This document shows positions 15,955-24,584 of a stretch of DNA of 33,832 bases, one piece after another (the first letter of the stretch is position 1; each line of letters opens with the position of its first letter). The notes below the pieces were generated by a model. That model did no database searches, was not told the origin of the DNA, and saw nothing but the letters and a program-made list of their open reading frames with translations. The stretch is from assembly GCA_902579115.1 (NCBI GenBank), contig CACHFP010000007.1, positions 1 through 33,832 of the forward strand, in the 5' to 3' direction. The position numbers and the translations under genes are program-made. The stretch is from an uncultured Pelagibacteraceae bacterium (GTDB lineage: Bacteria > Pseudomonadota > Alphaproteobacteria > Pelagibacterales > Pelagibacteraceae).

Positions 15955-16710
15955 ATGGAATTTTTTGAAACTATAAATTTAACAATAGGAAACTTTTTAT
16001 TTTTTTCTGCAGTAATTCTAATTGCTTCATTTGTTAGGGGTTTTAGTGGATTTGGTTTTTCTGCATCCAGCATCTCTTTGTTATCTTTTATTCTTCCTCC
16101 AGTCGAAATTGTTCCTATTATTCTTTTGTTAGAAGTAATAGCAAGTTTTTTTATGATACCAAGCATATGGAATAAGATTAATTGGAAATTTGTTATATAT
16201 TTGCTCCTTGGAGTAACTTTAGGAACACCAGTAGGAGTAAAATTACTTTCTATCTTAGAGCCTAAATTAATGCACATGGTAATTTCTATAACAGTAATAT
16301 TTTTTGCCATTCTGCTACTCAAAGGGTACAAAAATAAAAAACTTAATCACAACTTATCTAAATTTTTTGTAGGAGCAGTTGCAGGTGCAACAAATGGTTT
16401 CGGAACTTTAGCTGGTTTACCAATAGCTTTATATTTTTTAGTAATCACAGTAGAACCGGCAGTTATTAGGGCATCAATTGCTGCTTTATTTTTTTTCACA
16501 GACTCATACGCATTAACTTTAACTTACTTCAGCGGTCTCCTCGAATTATCATTTCTATTTAGGACTTTGCCTATGATTTTAATAGTTCCAATAGGTGTTT
16601 TTATGGGTACAAGACTTTTTAAAGGTAGTACTAAAGAAAGTTATAAGAAATACGTTTTATATTTTTTAATTGTCATATCTATTTTCGGATTAATAAAGTC
16701 TGTTATTTAA
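15955..16710 (+). CDS. TauE/SafE (DUF81) family transporter
   Basis: 251 aa, about eight hydrophobic segments in two repeats. The family motifs are ASFVRGFSGFGFSASS near the start of repeat 1 and VGAVAGATNGFGTLAGLP in repeat 2. Proteins of this family export sulfite, sulfoacetate or related organosulfur anions. It is divergent from SxtJ and converges with a 4-nt overlap on a second TauE/SafE gene. Direction and substrate are unknown. Confidence 0.85.
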   Translation: MEFFETINLTIGNFLFFSAVILIASFVRGFSGFGFSASSISLLSFILPPVEIVPIILLLEVIASFFMIPSIWNKINWKFVIYLLLGVTLGTPVGVKLLSILEPKLMHMVISITVIFFAILLLKGYKNKKLNHNLSKFFVGAVAGATNGFGTLAGLPIALYFLVITVEPAVIRASIAALFFFTDSYALTLTYFSGLLELSFLFRTLPMILIVPIGVFMGTRLFKGSTKESYKKYVLYFLIVISIFGLIKSVI

Positions 16711-17795
16711 ATTTTTTTAATTAAGATTTTATTTTTATATTTGCTTAATAATTGTCTAAGACCAGCGCTAATTACTCCTAAAACAATAGCTAAGATTATC
16801 GCAAAAGAACCATACAAAAGTGGACTTTTCTCAGATAGTTTAATTATATATTTTGAAAAACTATTTAAATTATCAAAATCAATAGTTTCTTGAATATTAT
16901 TTGATCTCACACTCTCAAAGAAAAAAGTATCATAAGCAATGGCTATAGCCACACAACACAAAAGCATAGCAAATAAAGTTTTTAAATGTGAACTGTCTAA
17001 ATACTGACCAACTTTTTGTCCAACTTGCACTCCAATTATTGAGCCAATAATTAAATTAATAGCTAAAACTAAATCGATAGAACTATAGTTAAATGCGTGA
17101 AGCACAGTGACTATTGCGCTTATAAAAACTGTCACAAATAAAGAGGTGCCTGGGATTAATTTCACTGGCATACCAATCAAATAAATCATTGCCGGTACCA
17201 TTAAAAAAGAACCACCAACTCCAATGAGCGCAGCTACAAAACCTGTAAAAACACCAAGAATAATTGGAGTAAATATACTCTCGTATAATCTGGATTTTGG
17301 GAATCGAACTTTAAAGGGTAAGCCATGTATCCAATAGTGGCTATGAAGTTTTTGTTTTAAATTTATTTTTTTTCTCTCTCTATCTATTTCTGCAACACCT
17401 TGAATTAACATTAATGTTCCAATTATTGCTAACAGATACATATACGATAAAGAAATTATTAAACTCAATTTACCAATTTTATTGAAAAAATTGAAAGCGG
17501 TCATACCTAATATGGTACCTACAACCCCGCCAACAATAATCATTAAACCCATTTTGTAATCTAAAGTATTTTTGAACCAATGTGTTAATGAGCCTGATAC
17601 AGAAGTAGATAAAATATTTGTAATTTCATTAGGCACGGCATAAACAGGTGGGATGCCTAAAAAAATTAAAAAAGGTGTCATTAAAAATCCCCCTCCAACT
17701 CCAAAAAGGCCAGATAAAACACCCACACCGAAACTTAAAAATAATATAAAGATTATATCTATTTTAACTTGAACAATTGGTAGAAAAATTTCCAT
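16707..17795 (-). CDS. TauE/SafE (DUF81) family transporter, long form
   Basis: 362 aa with eight or more membrane segments. Repeat 1 has LSGLFGVGGGFLMTPFLIFLG, broken here after 20 residues of interest by PPVYAVPNEI, and repeat 2 has VAALIGVGGSFLMVPAMIYL. These G-V-G-G/S motifs define the family. A hydrophilic loop at about 135-165 separates the repeats and the protein has an extra C-terminal helix pair. It probably moves a sulfur-containing anion. It differs clearly in sequence from the neighbouring converging TauE/SafE protein, so it is not a recent duplication. Confidence 0.85.
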   Translation of the reverse strand: MEIFLPIVQVKIDIIFILFLSFGVGVLSGLFGVGGGFLMTPFLIFLGIPPVYAVPNEITNILSTSVSGSLTHWFKNTLDYKMGLMIIVGGVVGTILGMTAFNFFNKIGKLSLIISLSYMYLLAIIGTLMLIQGVAEIDRERKKINLKQKLHSHYWIHGLPFKVRFPKSRLYESIFTPIILGVFTGFVAALIGVGGSFLMVPAMIYLIGMPVKLIPGTSLFVTVFISAIVTVLHAFNYSSIDLVLAINLIIGSIIGVQVGQKVGQYLDSSHLKTLFAMLLCCVAIAIAYDTFFFESVRSNNIQETIDFDNLNSFSKYIIKLSEKSPLLYGSFAIILAIVLGVISAGLRQLLSKYKNKILIKKI

Positions 17796-17900
17796 ACCTA
17801 AAACATAGGTATTCCCCTAGAAGATGTTTGTCAAACTAGAAAGAAACTATTTGATTTTTTTTTAGAGTAAATAGCAATAAGTATAATAAAAATAAAAAAT

Positions 17901-19118
17901 TTATCTTAATTTATCTGATATAATATCTGAAATTTTCGCATAACCTTTAGCATTGAAATGTCCAACATAACCTAATGGATAATATTGTTTTATATCTTCA
18001 GTTTTATCGAAGAATTCCGTCAAATCAATTATCTCAATATTCTCTTTTTTTAAATCTTTAATAATTTTATCTTTTAAATTTATTAAAGCGTCCACATTTG
18101 TGTATTTTGTAAAATATCTTGACCAAGATGGTACATATACAAAATAATATTTTGCTTTTAGGTCTTTTGCGTGAAAATCCATTTTTTTAATTACTGAATA
18201 AAAAAGCTCAAAATCATAATTCTCTTCCTGTTGTTTTAAAATTGAATATCTCAAAATATTTTTTAGATTGTTAAGTTCAGCTATATCTTTCAAATGTGCT
18301 TTAATATTTTCTTTTATGTCATCTTTGATTTTATCATTTTGAAATTCTTTAATGCCTACTAATTTTTGTTCACTCTCTATTTTAGCTTTCTCTAAAAATG
18401 ATTTTATCTCTTCATATTTATCTATGTAATTAACTGAGTGATCTGTATCTAAATATTTCAAAAGATTTTTTTCATTTTTTTCAAACTTTAAATCTTCCAA
18501 ATCGTTGCCCTCAAAATATAAATAGATTATATTTTTTGGTTTTAAATGTTTTCCAAATTCTTTTAATATTGCTAGAGAAATAAGTGGGCCAGTGCCTGTT
18601 ACACCAAAATTTACTGTATTAATATTTTTTTTATTTAAATTACCCGCGATATCTTCGTCTCTTAGAACACATAACCCCTCCGCATAAGAATCTCCAAGTA
18701 AGAATGAATTAATCTTTTTGTTGTAGATTTCATTTGAATTTTTAAAACCGTATTTATCATTTTCATAAAGTCTATAGGTAAGATCTTCAGCACAAGAAAT
18801 TGACTTCTTGTTAATTGGACCTCTAAAAGGAATTATTGAATTGTTTTTCTTTGCTTCTTTAAAAGTTTTAAATGAATTAAATGTTTTAGCGTATAAAAAT
18901 TTTGGTTCTAAGCTTTTCTCTTTTTTTTTCTCTTCTAGATAAAACTGATCAGGACTTCTCAAGTCGTAAGTAAGATTTTTACTTTTTGCAATTCTTACTC
19001 TCTCTTGTTTTATTTTAACCATACTCTTTTGCTCTTTAGGAATAGAAAAAAAAAGGAGAATTTCTAAGGAGTAAATAATTAATAATGAATAGATAAATAT
19101 TATCTTTAATAATCGCAT
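17901..19118 (-). CDS. SGNH-like exported protein, membrane-anchored
   Basis: 405 aa. The N-terminal hydrophobic segment (MRLLKIIFIYSLLIIYSLEI) is a signal anchor. A block I-like FLLGDSYAEG is at residues 139-148, the block III asparagine is in FEGNDLEDL, and a histidine in VGHFNAKGYAKIS near the C-terminus serves as block V. Between them is a long lysine/glutamate-rich region (about 225-285) that is probably coiled coil. These features fit SGNH/GDSL-type esterases or acyltransferase-partner proteins of polysaccharide loci. The usual Asp of the D-x-x-H pair is not at its normal place, so activity is uncertain. Such genes often occur near carbamoyltransferase trios. Confidence 0.6.
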   Translation of the reverse strand: MRLLKIIFIYSLLIIYSLEILLFFSIPKEQKSMVKIKQERVRIAKSKNLTYDLRSPDQFYLEEKKKEKSLEPKFLYAKTFNSFKTFKEAKKNNSIIPFRGPINKKSISCAEDLTYRLYENDKYGFKNSNEIYNKKINSFLLGDSYAEGLCVLRDEDIAGNLNKKNINTVNFGVTGTGPLISLAILKEFGKHLKPKNIIYLYFEGNDLEDLKFEKNEKNLLKYLDTDHSVNYIDKYEEIKSFLEKAKIESEQKLVGIKEFQNDKIKDDIKENIKAHLKDIAELNNLKNILRYSILKQQEENYDFELFYSVIKKMDFHAKDLKAKYYFVYVPSWSRYFTKYTNVDALINLKDKIIKDLKKENIEIIDLTEFFDKTEDIKQYYPLGYVGHFNAKGYAKISDIISDKLR

Positions 19119-19152
19119 ATAAAGGATTATTAGCTTAAATAATTTTTATATT

Positions 19153-19824
19153 CTAGGCAGCAATGGTTTGAAGCTTATGCTTAGAAGTCATCCCGCTCAA
19201 AAAGTTCCAAAGATATCTAGCTGTTAACAAAGATGCTGTCTCGGCTTTTACTTGTTCTTCTTTTGATAGTCCATCTAATAGCTTTTCACACTCAGCTCTA
19301 TGTATTACATCAGCCGATTTATGTGCTTCAAAAAATTCTAATCCCTCTTTAGAGCTCACTCCATAGAATTTTTTCAAACCTTGTATTTTTGTTTCAGCGA
19401 TCTCAGGTATTTGTCTCTCATAAGTATATAGTGAAGCAAGTCCTTCTGCATATGATTTTCTTGCTTGTGAAAAGAAATTTTCGATCATATCATTAGTAAA
19501 CCAATCAAGTTTAACATTCTCTATTTCGTTCTCATCAGCTCCTAATGCTTTTGCAAAATTTTTCCACAACTTTGGGTGATCTCCGTCTATGTTTTCTTCA
19601 TCCTGCAAATTTTCTAGAAGAATTCTTCTCTTTTCTATGTCTTCACATATAGAGTGAGTAGCACTTATATATCTAGGGAAAGCTTTAACGTGTTGATAAT
19701 ACTGTTCTGCATAGTCCTTAATAATCTCTCTAGTTAATTTTCCTTCGTTCCAGTATATTTGATAAAATGGATGTTTAAGTAAGTGATATTTATCTAGTTT
19801 TAAACCTAATTCTTTTGAAAACAT
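19153..19824 (-). CDS. CADD-type p-aminobenzoate synthase (PqqC/heme-oxygenase-like fold)
   Basis: 223 aa. It aligns with chlamydial CADD across its length: LKHPFYQIYWNEGKLTREII, then YAEQYYQHVKAFPRYISATHS, LLENLQDEEN, YTYERQIPEIAETKI and FFEAHKSADVIHRAE. Tyr21 and Lys146 align by eye with CADD Tyr27 and Lys152, the residues implicated in the self-sacrificing synthesis of p-aminobenzoate, and the Glu/His metal ligands are conserved. It would feed folate synthesis in place of the chorismate route; no pabABC is seen here. Strong ribosome binding site AAAAGGGG, 5 nt from the ATG. A stoichiometrically consumed enzyme would need high expression, which fits. Confidence 0.85.
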   Translation of the reverse strand: MFSKELGLKLDKYHLLKHPFYQIYWNEGKLTREIIKDYAEQYYQHVKAFPRYISATHSICEDIEKRRILLENLQDEENIDGDHPKLWKNFAKALGADENEIENVKLDWFTNDMIENFFSQARKSYAEGLASLYTYERQIPEIAETKIQGLKKFYGVSSKEGLEFFEAHKSADVIHRAECEKLLDGLSKEEQVKAETASLLTARYLWNFLSGMTSKHKLQTIAA

Positions 19825-19829
19825 TTTTA

Positions 19830-19837
19830 CCCCTTTT
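19830..19837 (-). promoter_or_regulatory. strong Shine-Dalgarno site of the CADD gene
   Basis: AAAAGGGG on the minus strand with a 5-nt spacer to the ATG at 19824. Many other genes in this window lack any such site. Confidence 0.55.
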
Positions 19838-19923
19838 GTTGTTTTTAAAACCTATTTCGTAACTATAAGGTATTTGAACAATAAATTATCCACACTTTTT
19901 AGTTGAGTGATTTAAATGTTCAC

Positions 19924-19945
19924 CTTTTGATTCACTTTTGATTCA
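19924..19945. repeat. tandem 11-bp direct repeat upstream of the CADD gene
   Basis: CTTTTGATTCA occurs twice back to back, followed by a third partial CTT. It lies about 100 nt upstream of the CADD start and 22 nt after the MFS gene end, in the only intergenic space between them. It might be a regulator-binding site for CADD or a chance duplication by slippage. Confidence 0.5.
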
Positions 19946-19967
19946 CTTAAGGACTCAAAATACAACC

Positions 19968-21191
19968 TTAGATGGTTTTATCCACAGTTGCTAAAGGCTT
20001 TTCATCTATGGGAAGATGAAGAGCTGTAGCTACAAATGATAAAACTATTGCTAAATACCAGGCGTAATCAAAACTTCCAAATTGGTCATAAAAGTAACCT
20101 CCAAGATATGCTCCCAGAAATGATCCGAATTGATGATTTAAAAATACTATGCCAAAAAGAAGAGTTAAATTTTTTGTTCCAAAAATTTGAGCAACGATAC
20201 CGTTGGTAGCTGGCACAGTGGCGAGCCATAATAATCCAAAAGTCGTACCAAATAATACAGCTGACAAATTTGATGCAGGTAAAAAAATAAATAATATCAA
20301 TGTTATCCCTCTTAAAAAATAAAGCCCACTTAAAAGTACCTTTTTACTATACTTGTCTCCTAAATAACCCATTATTAAAGTTCCAATAATATTAAAAAAA
20401 CCAATTAATGCTAAAATTGCCATACCTGTCCAATCTGCTAGCCCTTTATCTTGAACATATCTTGGCACATGAGTAGCTATTAAAGTAATTTGAAAACCAC
20501 AAACAAAAAAACCTAAAACTAATAATCTAAATCCTTTATGTGCGAATGACTCTTTTAAAACTTCTTTTAAGCTTCGATTGTCAATATTCGTGTTAAGATT
20601 TAACACTTGATTTTTGGGAAGTTTTACAAAAAACGCGGGTATACACATAAGAAATAAAATAATTGAAAAAATAATAAAAGACATTTGCCAAGTAGAGATA
20701 TTTTTAAAAATATTTGCCAGTATTGGAAAAATAAACATTCCTAAACCTCCACAGGCTGTTACAATGCCGGCTGCTTTACTTCTATTTTCATTCGGAAAAT
20801 GTTTTGAAATCATTGGGGTAAGTATAGTCCCTGCTGCGCCTGCTAAGCCTAGACCCACGAGTAAGCCTAAATTAATTTGTAACCACATACCCGAAATAAA
20901 GTTATTTCCCATCAATAGCATAGATATTGAATAGAAAATTAAAGCAGGAACAATTACAACGTAGCCCCCTAGCCTGTCAGAAATTCTTCCAAAAATTGGA
21001 GTAAAAATTCCCCAAAAGATTGCATGAATTGCAATCGCTAATCCAAATTCTGTATTAGATGTTCCTCCAGTTGTTTCAAATTCACTTGAGTAAAGACCAA
21101 ATGTTTGTCTAACTCCCATACTTGCACAAACGACCAAGCATGCAGCTATTAAAGCGTATAATGCGGTTTTATTAGGAAAAAAATTTTTCAT
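19968..21191 (-). CDS. MFS transporter
   Basis: 407 aa with about twelve hydrophobic helices. IFGRISDRLGGYVVIVP after helix 2 is the G-x(3)-D-R-x-G loop motif of the major facilitator superfamily, and MGYLGDKYSKKVLLSG repeats it in the second half. Overall shape fits the oxalate/formate-antiporter-like or monocarboxylate-like branch. It starts with a 1-nt overlap on the stop of the cystathionine beta-lyase-like gene (TAATG), suggesting that transport and enzyme are made together, perhaps for a sulfur amino acid or its keto acid. Substrate unproven. Confidence 0.8.
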   Translation of the reverse strand: MKNFFPNKTALYALIAACLVVCASMGVRQTFGLYSSEFETTGGTSNTEFGLAIAIHAIFWGIFTPIFGRISDRLGGYVVIVPALIFYSISMLLMGNNFISGMWLQINLGLLVGLGLAGAAGTILTPMISKHFPNENRSKAAGIVTACGGLGMFIFPILANIFKNISTWQMSFIIFSIILFLMCIPAFFVKLPKNQVLNLNTNIDNRSLKEVLKESFAHKGFRLLVLGFFVCGFQITLIATHVPRYVQDKGLADWTGMAILALIGFFNIIGTLIMGYLGDKYSKKVLLSGLYFLRGITLILFIFLPASNLSAVLFGTTFGLLWLATVPATNGIVAQIFGTKNLTLLFGIVFLNHQFGSFLGAYLGGYFYDQFGSFDYAWYLAIVLSFVATALHLPIDEKPLATVDKTI

Positions 21192-22387
21192 TACTTTATT
21201 CTTTTTAAACCTTTTTTTAGATCATAAATTAAATCTTTCGGATCTTCTAAACCAATATGTAGTCTTACTATAAATTCATCTTTATTAAATGGATAAAATT
21301 GACGTCCTTTTAAATACTCATCTTTTTTATTATTTTTTAATTCTTGAAGCATAGCCAAACTTTCGAAACCTCCCCAACTATATCCTATGCCAAATAATTC
21401 TAAAGAATTAACAAATTGTATAACGGAAGATTTTTTTTTGCTTTTTATAACGATCGAGAGTAGCCCCGTAGCACCAGAATAATATTTTTTCCATAGTTTA
21501 TAATTTTTAGTAGAGGGATTGTGAGGATAAAGAATTTCTTTTATTTTTTTTTGTTTTTTTAAAAATTTAATAACAGCCTTTGTATTTTCACTATGTTGCT
21601 TTAATCTTGTATCTAAAGTTCTTAAACCTCGAATTATTAAGTAAGCTTCATCAGCTGACATTCTGTAACCTGATAGTTTGTAAAAAAACATAATCTTTTT
21701 AAAAACTTTTTTATTTACAGCCAGAGAACCACCCATAGCATCCGAATGTCCTGAAAAATACTTTGTTGCAGAACAAAAAGACATATCAAAACCAATTTTT
21801 AATGGCTTTAAATAAAGTGGCGTTCCCCAAGTATTATCTAAAAGAGTAAAAATTTTTTTTCTTTTTGCTATCTGGGTAATTTTTGATAAATCTTGAAATT
21901 CAAAAGTATTACTTCCAGGATTTTCAACTAAAATCATTTTTGTTTTATTTGAAATTTTATTCTTTAGGTCTTCAAATGAGTCTGGGTTATAAAATTTTGC
22001 ACTTATATTGAATTCTCTAAGTAATTCTTGAGATATTTCTTTTGTTGGACCATATACATTATCAGAAACTAAAATTTCATCTCCTGGTCTACAGAGAGAC
22101 ATTAAGGCTAATGCAATTCCTCCAAAACCAGTTCCTGTCAAAAAAACGTGATAAGCCTGTTCTAATTCTTTTAGAATATTTTCGAGTTCTATTGTTGTCG
22201 TGCTTCCATATCTGCCATAGGTGTAATGTGACACCTTTTTATGTTTTTTAATTTTCAATTCATGTTGATACATTTCTTGTATTGAATTAAATAAAACAGT
22301 TGAGGCTCTAGTTACAGGAGGATTAGCAGATCTATTGGCATTATCTTTAGTGGGGTGTTTTAAGAATGTGCTTATAGACTTTTTCAT
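21191..22387 (-). CDS. metC: cystathionine beta-lyase-like PLP enzyme (Cys/Met metabolism family)
   Basis: 398 aa, fold-type I PLP enzyme of the Cys/Met metabolism family. Tyr57/Arg59 in YTYGRYG, the cofactor-stacking Tyr in SDNVYGPT, Asp184 in LLDNTWGTP, and the Schiff-base Lys209 in CSATKYFSGHSDAMGG are present. The GHSD segment after the lysine is typical of the proteobacterial MetC group. The reaction would be cleavage of cystathionine to homocysteine, pyruvate and ammonia; a C-S lyase acting on other thioethers is possible. It forms an operon with the MFS transporter and is divergent from the 27-aa peptide gene. Confidence 0.8.
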   Translation of the reverse strand: MKKSISTFLKHPTKDNANRSANPPVTRASTVLFNSIQEMYQHELKIKKHKKVSHYTYGRYGSTTTIELENILKELEQAYHVFLTGTGFGGIALALMSLCRPGDEILVSDNVYGPTKEISQELLREFNISAKFYNPDSFEDLKNKISNKTKMILVENPGSNTFEFQDLSKITQIAKRKKIFTLLDNTWGTPLYLKPLKIGFDMSFCSATKYFSGHSDAMGGSLAVNKKVFKKIMFFYKLSGYRMSADEAYLIIRGLRTLDTRLKQHSENTKAVIKFLKKQKKIKEILYPHNPSTKNYKLWKKYYSGATGLLSIVIKSKKKSSVIQFVNSLELFGIGYSWGGFESLAMLQELKNNKKDEYLKGRQFYPFNKDEFIVRLHIGLEDPKDLIYDLKKGLKRIK

Positions 22388-22438
22388 AAAATGAGTATAT
22401 CTGACTTTTATATAGTACTTTACTAATTAATATATAAA

Positions 22439-22445
22439 AAGGAGG
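22439..22445 (+). promoter_or_regulatory. strong Shine-Dalgarno site of the 27-aa basic peptide
   Basis: AAGGAGG with a 7-nt spacer to the ATG at 22453. It is among the best ribosome binding sites in the window and is the main reason for calling so short a frame a gene. Confidence 0.7.
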
Positions 22446-22452
22446 CAAAAGT

Positions 22453-22536
22453 ATGGGTTACCCTAAAAAACACAGAGGTAGAAGAAAAATAGGTTCGAAA
22501 AAAAGAAGAGCTAGAAAACGTAATAAAAAGAAATAA
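22453..22536 (+). CDS. 27-aa highly basic peptide, possibly ribosome-associated
   Basis: Frame ATG to TAA, 27 residues, starting MGYPKKHRGRRKIG and ending RKRNKKK; 18 of 27 are Lys, Arg or His and there is no acidic residue. An AAGGAGG ribosome binding site precedes it, which strongly supports translation. Size and charge recall tiny ribosomal proteins such as bTHX (about 26 residues) or the C-terminal part of the mS38/AURKAIP1-type proteins, but I cannot align it convincingly. It lies in a 170-nt gap between two divergently oriented genes and 20 nt before the membrane protein gene. Role in ribosome or RNA binding is inference. Confidence 0.7.
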   Translation: MGYPKKHRGRRKIGSKKRRARKRNKKK

Positions 22537-22556
22537 TCAAAACTTTAAGACAGAAC

Positions 22557-23258
22557 ATGAGAGAGATAACTCAAATAAGAAAATTGAGTCTTTGGATTTT
22601 TTTTATCCCCCTTATTGCAATAAATTTATGTTTATTTATATCTCAAAATCCAGAGTTTCTGGAAAATACTATTTTTCAGGTTGATCAAATTGGTAGATCC
22701 AACTTTTCAATACCTTATTTGGATGGAAGTTTATCAATTAGTAGAGCATCACGAACCTTTCCTCAATATTTAATTTTTAAACCAGCAATGATTTTAACCG
22801 CAATACTTTTATTTTATTATTGGAATAATAATAACAAATTAGTAAATAATTTTTATTCTACAGACATAATTTATAAATTCAGAACGTTTGGTCTACTTTC
22901 GGCAATTTTTCTTGCAATTCACTCTGTCTTCTTGGGTATTAAAATTGATTTTCAATTATACAAACTTTTTAGAAGAGTTGTGCTTTTACTTTTTATTATT
23001 TTTGAAATTATTGCTCAGGGTTACCTTGTTTTTCATTTTTTAAAACTTAAAAATAAATTATCAGAACTTACTAATAAAAATGTTTTATACATGAAAATAG
23101 TTCTTGTAGGTATACTAGCAACTGTAGCTATACTAAGCTTACCCATGTTAGTTACAAAAGGTAATACTCACTTCAAACATATGCTGGAGTGGAATTATTT
23201 TGTTGGAGTTATATTTTTTTATTTTCTATCAAGAATTTTTTGGTTAAAAAAAAGTTAA
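22557..23258 (+). CDS. multi-pass membrane protein, unknown function
   Basis: 233 aa with about six hydrophobic segments: residues 10-28, 75-90, 107-127, 140-160, 180-200 and 212-228. Between the first and second is a hydrophilic stretch of about 45 residues, likely periplasmic. No family motif recognised. It follows the basic peptide gene by 20 nt and may share its transcript. Its 3' end overlaps the converging beta-propeller gene by 4 nt. Confidence 0.6.
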   Translation: MREITQIRKLSLWIFFIPLIAINLCLFISQNPEFLENTIFQVDQIGRSNFSIPYLDGSLSISRASRTFPQYLIFKPAMILTAILLFYYWNNNNKLVNNFYSTDIIYKFRTFGLLSAIFLAIHSVFLGIKIDFQLYKLFRRVVLLLFIIFEIIAQGYLVFHFLKLKNKLSELTNKNVLYMKIVLVGILATVAILSLPMLVTKGNTHFKHMLEWNYFVGVIFFYFLSRIFWLKKS

Positions 23259-24511
23259 TCAAGTTTTTTTAATATTCCAATTTCACCTTTTTCTTCGAAA
23301 GCTAACAAAATCGTTTTTTTATTTTTAATGTATTTAATATCTCTTATCCTCTCATTTAAAAAAATTTTTTCAGCAAAAGTTACTCTAAAAGGTTTAGTAT
23401 TTAATCTTACTAAAAAAATACTCCTCCCGTAAAGAGATGTTACAATAAAAACATTATTAAACATCTCTGAGAAATCTACTGGGAGTTTGATTATTTCAGA
23501 AATACCTATAGCTGGTGCAAAAGTAAAAATTGGTTCTTCAAAGCCATGCTCCAAATGCGTTTTTTTAAAATGTGGTTCTGCCTCATATTTAAAATCATAT
23601 TTTTCTCCATAAGAGGATATTGGCCATCCATAATTATGCTTTGATTTTAAAATATTAATTTCATCACCTCCCCTAGGTCCATGTTCTGTTGCAATGACAT
23701 AGTCATCATCAACAAATAATCCTTGAACTACTCTGTGACCTTTGGTGAATACAGAATATTTCTTATCTAAAAAATTTATAAATATTGTTTTGCCATTTAT
23801 CGAATTGTCATTTTGTGCATCTAAACTTGGATCGTTATACGAACCCGAAGAAACTGAGAGCAATATTCCTTTTTCATTATTTTTTGAGAAAATAGCCATT
23901 CTGCCAGGAGCGACTTTACTACACTCTGAGATAAAAAAATTAGCAAAATTTAGTTTTTCATTATTGAGATTTGCAAAACTAATAACAATTTTTTTACACT
24001 CCCTAGTTTTTTTTACGTATGCTAAATAAAGATTATTTTCATAAATCATCGAGTCATAAACCCTATCTACATTTGACAAATTATGTTTTAAAAGTTTTGA
24101 CTCTAATTTTTTATCTTTATCTAATAAATTATCTATTGATGATAGATGAATGCTTCCAAGATAATCTGTAATAAAAATATTTTTTTCAGATAAATCAATA
24201 AAAAAAGATCCGTATTTGTTGTAAGCTATATTTTTTTTTTTAATGTTACTTGTGTAATATTTTGGGGTGAATGTAACTTTTTTTTTTATTAAATTTAACT
24301 TAATAAGCTCTGTATTGGGTAAAAATTTCACATTATAATCATTATTGACTCTGTTAAATACCGGATCTTCTTTAAAAAGATATTTTCTCAAGTTTAAATT
24401 AGGATATTTTTGATAAATTTTGTCTTTAGTTTCAAATAAGTTGTAATGTACTGATAATACAGGAATAGAGAGTAGCAAGATAAGAAAAGAAAAATATTTT
24501 AAAAAACGCAT
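23255..24511 (-). CDS. GSDH-like (glucose/sorbosone dehydrogenase fold) exported beta-propeller
   Basis: 418 aa. The N-terminal MRFLKYFSFLILLLSIPVLS is a signal peptide or anchor. The C-terminal half carries ATEHGPRGGDEINILKSKHN followed by YGWP, the signature of the PQQ-dependent sugar dehydrogenase/sorbosone dehydrogenase six-bladed propeller (EHGPRGGDE). The N-terminal half is divergent. It may be an extracellular sugar or aldehyde oxidase, or a non-enzymatic relative; PQQ-binding residues cannot be verified here. An A11 tract on the coding strand (24231-24241) is a weak point for the frame. Confidence 0.7.
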   Translation of the reverse strand: MRFLKYFSFLILLLSIPVLSVHYNLFETKDKIYQKYPNLNLRKYLFKEDPVFNRVNNDYNVKFLPNTELIKLNLIKKKVTFTPKYYTSNIKKKNIAYNKYGSFFIDLSEKNIFITDYLGSIHLSSIDNLLDKDKKLESKLLKHNLSNVDRVYDSMIYENNLYLAYVKKTRECKKIVISFANLNNEKLNFANFFISECSKVAPGRMAIFSKNNEKGILLSVSSGSYNDPSLDAQNDNSINGKTIFINFLDKKYSVFTKGHRVVQGLFVDDDYVIATEHGPRGGDEINILKSKHNYGWPISSYGEKYDFKYEAEPHFKKTHLEHGFEEPIFTFAPAIGISEIIKLPVDFSEMFNNVFIVTSLYGRSIFLVRLNTKPFRVTFAEKIFLNERIRDIKYIKNKKTILLAFEEKGEIGILKKLD

Positions 24512-24584
24512 ATAATTTTACTGATTTTAAGTATTTTATTATTTTGATATTTAAACTAAAAGTAAAAAAGGTTAAAGTGATCTT

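Noticed and set aside
15903-16331. 142-aa minus-strand reading frame
   Set aside because: Shadow of the TauE/SafE gene on the plus strand; composition unlike a real protein.
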